A DNA stretch of 7,308 bases from Phycisphaerae bacterium (GTDB taxonomy: Bacteria; Planctomycetota; Phycisphaerae; Sedimentisphaerales; Anaerobacaceae). The stretch lies in the NCBI GenBank assembly GCA_030609625.1, contig JAUWBX010000089.1, forward strand, positions 1 through 7,308, written 5' to 3'. Below, piece after piece: positions 4,943 to 7,308 of the stretch. The position numbers and the translations under genes are program-made. The first letter of the stretch is position 1. Every line of letters begins with the position of its first letter. The notes beneath the pieces are model-generated. The model worked only from the letters and a program-made list of their open reading frames with translations, was not told where the DNA came from and made no database searches.

Positions 4943-5481
4943 GTCAATTGCGTTATCAATTTATTCTCGGCCTCGGTTATTTTTCGGTCATTGTTGATCT
5001 TTTCGACTATCTTGACGGTATCTTCAGCGGATAATCCTTCATTCTTTATTAGCCAGACGCCTACCAATATAGGGACTCTCTTCGTGCCGCTGCTTCCGTG
5101 TAGAAGCGCTGGCAGATTTTCCGGTTCAGCCATTACAGCGAGGAATTTATCCTGTATTTCTTTGCTGGGAAGAAAACCGCCTTTTTCAACTGGCAGCTCA
5201 ATATATTTTACACCATTGTTTTTGGCCCAGGTTATTTCTTCGTGGTACCAGTTTCTTTCCCTGTGCTCGAAAGATGAACGGATATTTATAATTGTACTAA
5301 TATGATAGCCGTACAACAAACGGGGATAATCCATCCCCCGCGGCTGGCTGCTGACATAGAGTACACCTGGCTTTACGATGTGAAAATTCTTGATGTGGAA
5401 GTGCCTGACCAAAAACACTATAGCTACCGTTATTAACGCAGCGATTATCAGGCCGGTCGGCGAGAATCTTTTCTCTTTCAT
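4936..5481 (-). CDS. Membrane-anchored phosphatase-fold protein lacking the catalytic cysteine (predicted pseudophosphatase)
   Basis: A 181-residue relative of the DSP/PTP family. MKEKR precedes a single hydrophobic anchor (about 9-25). Next come KPGVLYVSSQP (37-47), matching the QGQIYRSGQ segment of the plus-strand phosphatase, and a strand IINIRSS. The P-loop position reads HGSSGTKR, with H128, G129 and R135. This is the HCX5R motif with Cys replaced by Gly (codon at 5095-5097, GGA on the coding strand). No Asp stands in the preceding loop (ELPVEKGGFLPSKE) to serve as general acid. Catalysis by the usual thiol-phosphate mechanism is therefore not expected, but the retained Arg and loop could still bind a phosphate. 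The frame is intact, so it is not a decayed gene. Its ATG directly follows the TAA of the GT2 gene, and the GGTGA just upstream can serve as ribosome site. It is probably translationally coupled and membrane-associated with its operon partners. Confidence 0.85.
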   Translation of the reverse strand: MKEKRFSPTGLIIAALITVAIVFLVRHFHIKNFHIVKPGVLYVSSQPRGMDYPRLLYGYHISTIINIRSSFEHRERNWYHEEITWAKNNGVKYIELPVEKGGFLPSKEIQDKFLAVMAEPENLPALLHGSSGTKRVPILVGVWLIKNEGLSAEDTVKIVEKINNDRKITEAENKLITQLTN

Positions 5482-6471
5482 TTAGTCACCCGTTAAATTT
5501 TCCTTGCGATGGATTTTGCGTATTGAATATATCTTTTTGTTGGTTGCCTCGAAATAGACTCTGCTTATCATTTCGCCTATCAACCCTGTTGCAATGAAAA
5601 TCAATCCAACCAGTAAAAGTAAGCACGCCAGTCCCGCTAATGGGCCATGTTCAATAAAAATCGGCACGTTATATACAAACTTATCATATAATATGTAGGC
5701 AGCCAGCAAGACGCTGGTAACTATAGAAAACAAAGCGGCTTTCCCGAAAAAATGTAACGGATTGGTGATGTAGCCGAGCAAAAATCTTAGTGTTATCAAA
5801 TCGAAAGCAACTTTAAAGATTCTCGAAATTCCGTAATTGCTGGAGCCTTTGGGTCGGACAATATTTTTTATAGGTATTTCTACTATTTTAGCGCCGCTTC
5901 GTGACAGTAACGCCGGAATAAACCTGTGCATCTCGCCGTAAAGATTTAGTTCCTCAATAATTTCGCGACTGTATGCTTTGAACGTAGTGCCGAAATCGTG
6001 GATTTTAACTCCGCATACCTTTGAGATAAGCCAGTTTGCCACCTTGCTCGGCAGCCTTCTCATTATGAAATTGTCCACCCGGTGTTTTCGCCATCCGCTG
6101 ACGATGTCGTGGCCGGCGTCGATTTGGTCGATGAAATTTGGTATCTCTTCCGGTGCGTGCTGGAGGTCGCCGTCCATGGATATTATTATCCGTCCTTTTG
6201 CGGTATCGAAGCCGGCGGCGAGGGCGGGAGTCTGACCGAAATTGCGGCGAAGTTCGATAATCACTGCTCTGCTATCTTCTTTCGCAATCTTTTTCAGCAC
6301 TTGCAAAGTTGTGTCGCTACTGCCGTCGTCAACGAAAACAAGCTCATAATCAAGACCAGTGCCGCTCATCGTTCTGACTAATCGTTCGTAAAGCTCGTTA
6401 ACAACCTCAGCCTCGTTGTAGAGCGGCACCACAACTGAACAGCTAACATTGGTAGTGCTATAATTGTCCAT
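5482..6471 (-). CDS. GT2 polyprenyl-phosphate glycosyltransferase (GtrB/ArnC/DPM1-like), 329 aa
   Basis: This enzyme transfers a sugar from a nucleotide-sugar donor to polyprenyl phosphate on the cytoplasmic face of the membrane. The GT-A domain shows VVPLYNE (14-20), VDDGSSD (47-53) and RRNFGQ (75-80). The metal-binding DGD with flanking LQ lies at 100-104, HDFGTTFKAYSRE at 158-170 and RPKGSSNYG at 206-214, all typical of the DPM1-like/ArnC/GtrB branch. Two C-terminal transmembrane helices (about 243-263 and 279-300) anchor it, as in GtrB and ArnC, and a short basic cytoplasmic tail follows. The ATG at 6471 lies inside the end of the deacetylase gene (14-nt overlap), pointing to coupled translation. 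The stop is immediately followed by the ATG of the pseudophosphatase. The pairing with an ArnT-like enzyme suggests that it makes the transferase's lipid-linked sugar donor. The sugar cannot be read from sequence; N-acetylhexosamine is inferred from the adjacent deacetylase. Confidence 0.92.
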   Translation of the reverse strand: MDNYSTTNVSCSVVVPLYNEAEVVNELYERLVRTMSGTGLDYELVFVDDGSSDTTLQVLKKIAKEDSRAVIIELRRNFGQTPALAAGFDTAKGRIIISMDGDLQHAPEEIPNFIDQIDAGHDIVSGWRKHRVDNFIMRRLPSKVANWLISKVCGVKIHDFGTTFKAYSREIIEELNLYGEMHRFIPALLSRSGAKIVEIPIKNIVRPKGSSNYGISRIFKVAFDLITLRFLLGYITNPLHFFGKAALFSIVTSVLLAAYILYDKFVYNVPIFIEHGPLAGLACLLLLVGLIFIATGLIGEMISRVYFEATNKKIYSIRKIHRKENLTGD

Positions 6472-7306
6472 AGTGTCTTAATTCTATTCCCTCATCTTTG
6501 AAATACCGTTTCGTTTTTTCACTGCAAAGAGCTTCCAGTTCGATTTCTCGCTGTTGCAGCAATCTGGTTTTAGCCGGGTCTAAACCATTAGCAAATCCCG
6601 GGTGGGTCATCACTTCTGCCGTCTTTACAGGATTATATGAAGCAACTGCCTTGAAGAAACTTACGTTTGCCCTGCCGGTGTGTGCGACCCCAAACAGTGC
6701 ATCGGTTTTAAGAAACCCTGTACTCTGGGTACGGTTTATTCTGGCCATGATACGAAGTATGGCTGCGGTTTTTCTGCCACGTTTATCAGTCAATGGCCAA
6801 GGTTTTTGACAGAGTTCTTTGGGCTCCAGCCCAAAACGCAAAGCGCGAATCTGAAAATATCGGGCCAACTCACAGACTATCGTAAATATAGCTGGAAAAC
6901 AGTGAATATGTTTATGCGAGTCCAAATGAGTGGGTTTCAAGCCATTATCTATGACACGCTGTATTTGAGCTGCCATTTCAGTCCTTATTGCATTTCGGAA
7001 TTTGTGCCCGGCTAAGGACAAAAGTGCGAGTTTGGCCTCGGAACCACCGAACCGACCATCGCCGCCCAGCAGACAGCGGACGCTGTGGTCTTTCGAGACA
7101 GGTAAACCTTCAACCAGATTAAGATGAACCCCGACACCAAGAGTTGGTAACTGCTTGGCTATCTCACAGGCCTGTTCGGCAGCAGGCATATTAGCCATAA
7201 TTGTAGCGCTTGTCAACACACCCTCAGTATGAGCCTGCAACACCGCCTTGTTTACCCCTTCGGAAAGTCCGAAATCATCTGCGTTTATGATTAACCGTTT
7301 GTTCAT
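6458..7306 (-). CDS. ChbG/YdjC (HpnK-type) carbohydrate deacetylase, 282 aa
   Basis: A metal-dependent deacetylase of the YdjC superfamily, which removes N-acetyl groups from amino sugars (ChbG on chitooligosaccharides, NaxD on polyprenyl-phosphate-linked GalNAc). Diagnostic motifs are the N-terminal LIINADDFGLS (5-15) with the catalytic/metal aspartates D10-D11, GVHLNL with H61, THLDSHKHIH (126-135) containing H131 and H133, and MTHPG (233-237). Length and the N-terminal motif position match full-length family members, so the ATG two bases from the right edge of the window is very likely the true start; its ribosome site lies outside. It is the first visible gene of the minus-strand operon and overlaps the GT2 gene by 14 nt. 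Next to a polyprenyl-phosphate glycosyltransferase, a NaxD-like role on a lipid-linked GlcNAc or GalNAc fits best. A hopanoid role (HpnK) is less likely because no hopanoid genes are visible here. Confidence 0.92.
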   Translation of the reverse strand: MNKRLIINADDFGLSEGVNKAVLQAHTEGVLTSATIMANMPAAEQACEIAKQLPTLGVGVHLNLVEGLPVSKDHSVRCLLGGDGRFGGSEAKLALLSLAGHKFRNAIRTEMAAQIQRVIDNGLKPTHLDSHKHIHCFPAIFTIVCELARYFQIRALRFGLEPKELCQKPWPLTDKRGRKTAAILRIMARINRTQSTGFLKTDALFGVAHTGRANVSFFKAVASYNPVKTAEVMTHPGFANGLDPAKTRLLQQREIELEALCSEKTKRYFKDEGIELRHYGQL

Positions 7307-7308
7307 CT

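Noticed and set aside
5978..6381. Plus-strand open frames antisense to the GT2 gene
   Set aside because: They are shadows of a gene with complete GT2 motifs on the opposite strand, and their translations show no domain signature.
6498..7015. Plus-strand open frames antisense to the deacetylase gene
   Set aside because: The minus-strand frame carries all the YdjC-family motifs; the plus-strand products are unrecognisable and lack start signals.

Overview
The window looks like a chromosomal segment from a Gram-negative-type bacterium, most likely a planctomycete of the Phycisphaerae/Sedimentisphaerales type. That assignment rests on two things. First, positions 309-638 carry a degenerate ~90-111 nt repeat whose translation reads NKPN..., MNxN..., KDYEN(ET); I recall this from planctomycete genomes, but no database was searched. 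Second, phased heptamer repeats sit between genes. The envelope genes imply lipid A or another outer-envelope glycolipid.

Layout. Positions 1-736 hold no gene of recognised function. They contain a terminator-like hairpin with a T8 tract, a near-consensus sigma70-type promoter (TTGAAA-N17-TATAAT at 59-87), degenerate 7-nt tandem repeats, a short ORF (211-342), and a repeat-derived open frame (306-740) that runs into the next gene. Then four plus-strand genes follow closely: threonine synthase (thrC, 755-2095), a small LAB_N-domain membrane protein (2125-2472), a membrane-anchored cysteine-dependent (dual-specificity type) phosphatase (2570-3223) and an ArnT/PMT-like polyprenyl-phosphate-sugar glycosyltransferase (3266-4918). 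Converging on these from the right is a tightly packed minus-strand operon. In transcription order it holds a ChbG/YdjC-family deacetylase (7306-6458), a GtrB/ArnC/DPM1-like GT2 glycosyltransferase (6471-5482, overlapping by 14 nt) and a second membrane-anchored phosphatase-fold protein (5481-4936, starting directly after the GT2 stop). The last protein has glycine in place of the catalytic cysteine. Only 17 nt separate the two converging stop codons.

How the genes may work together. A GT2 enzyme that loads a sugar on polyprenyl phosphate, a YdjC-type deacetylase and an ArnT-type transferase are the same three enzyme classes as the Francisella FlmF2-NaxD-FlmK and Bordetella Lgm pathways, which put galactosamine or glucosamine on lipid A phosphates. 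The LAB_N protein often keeps company with ArnT-like and GT2 genes. I infer that this is an envelope-glycolipid amino-sugar modification locus. It has the unusual addition of an active/inactive pair of membrane-anchored phosphatase-fold proteins, one on each strand. thrC is probably a housekeeping neighbour that shares the transcript.
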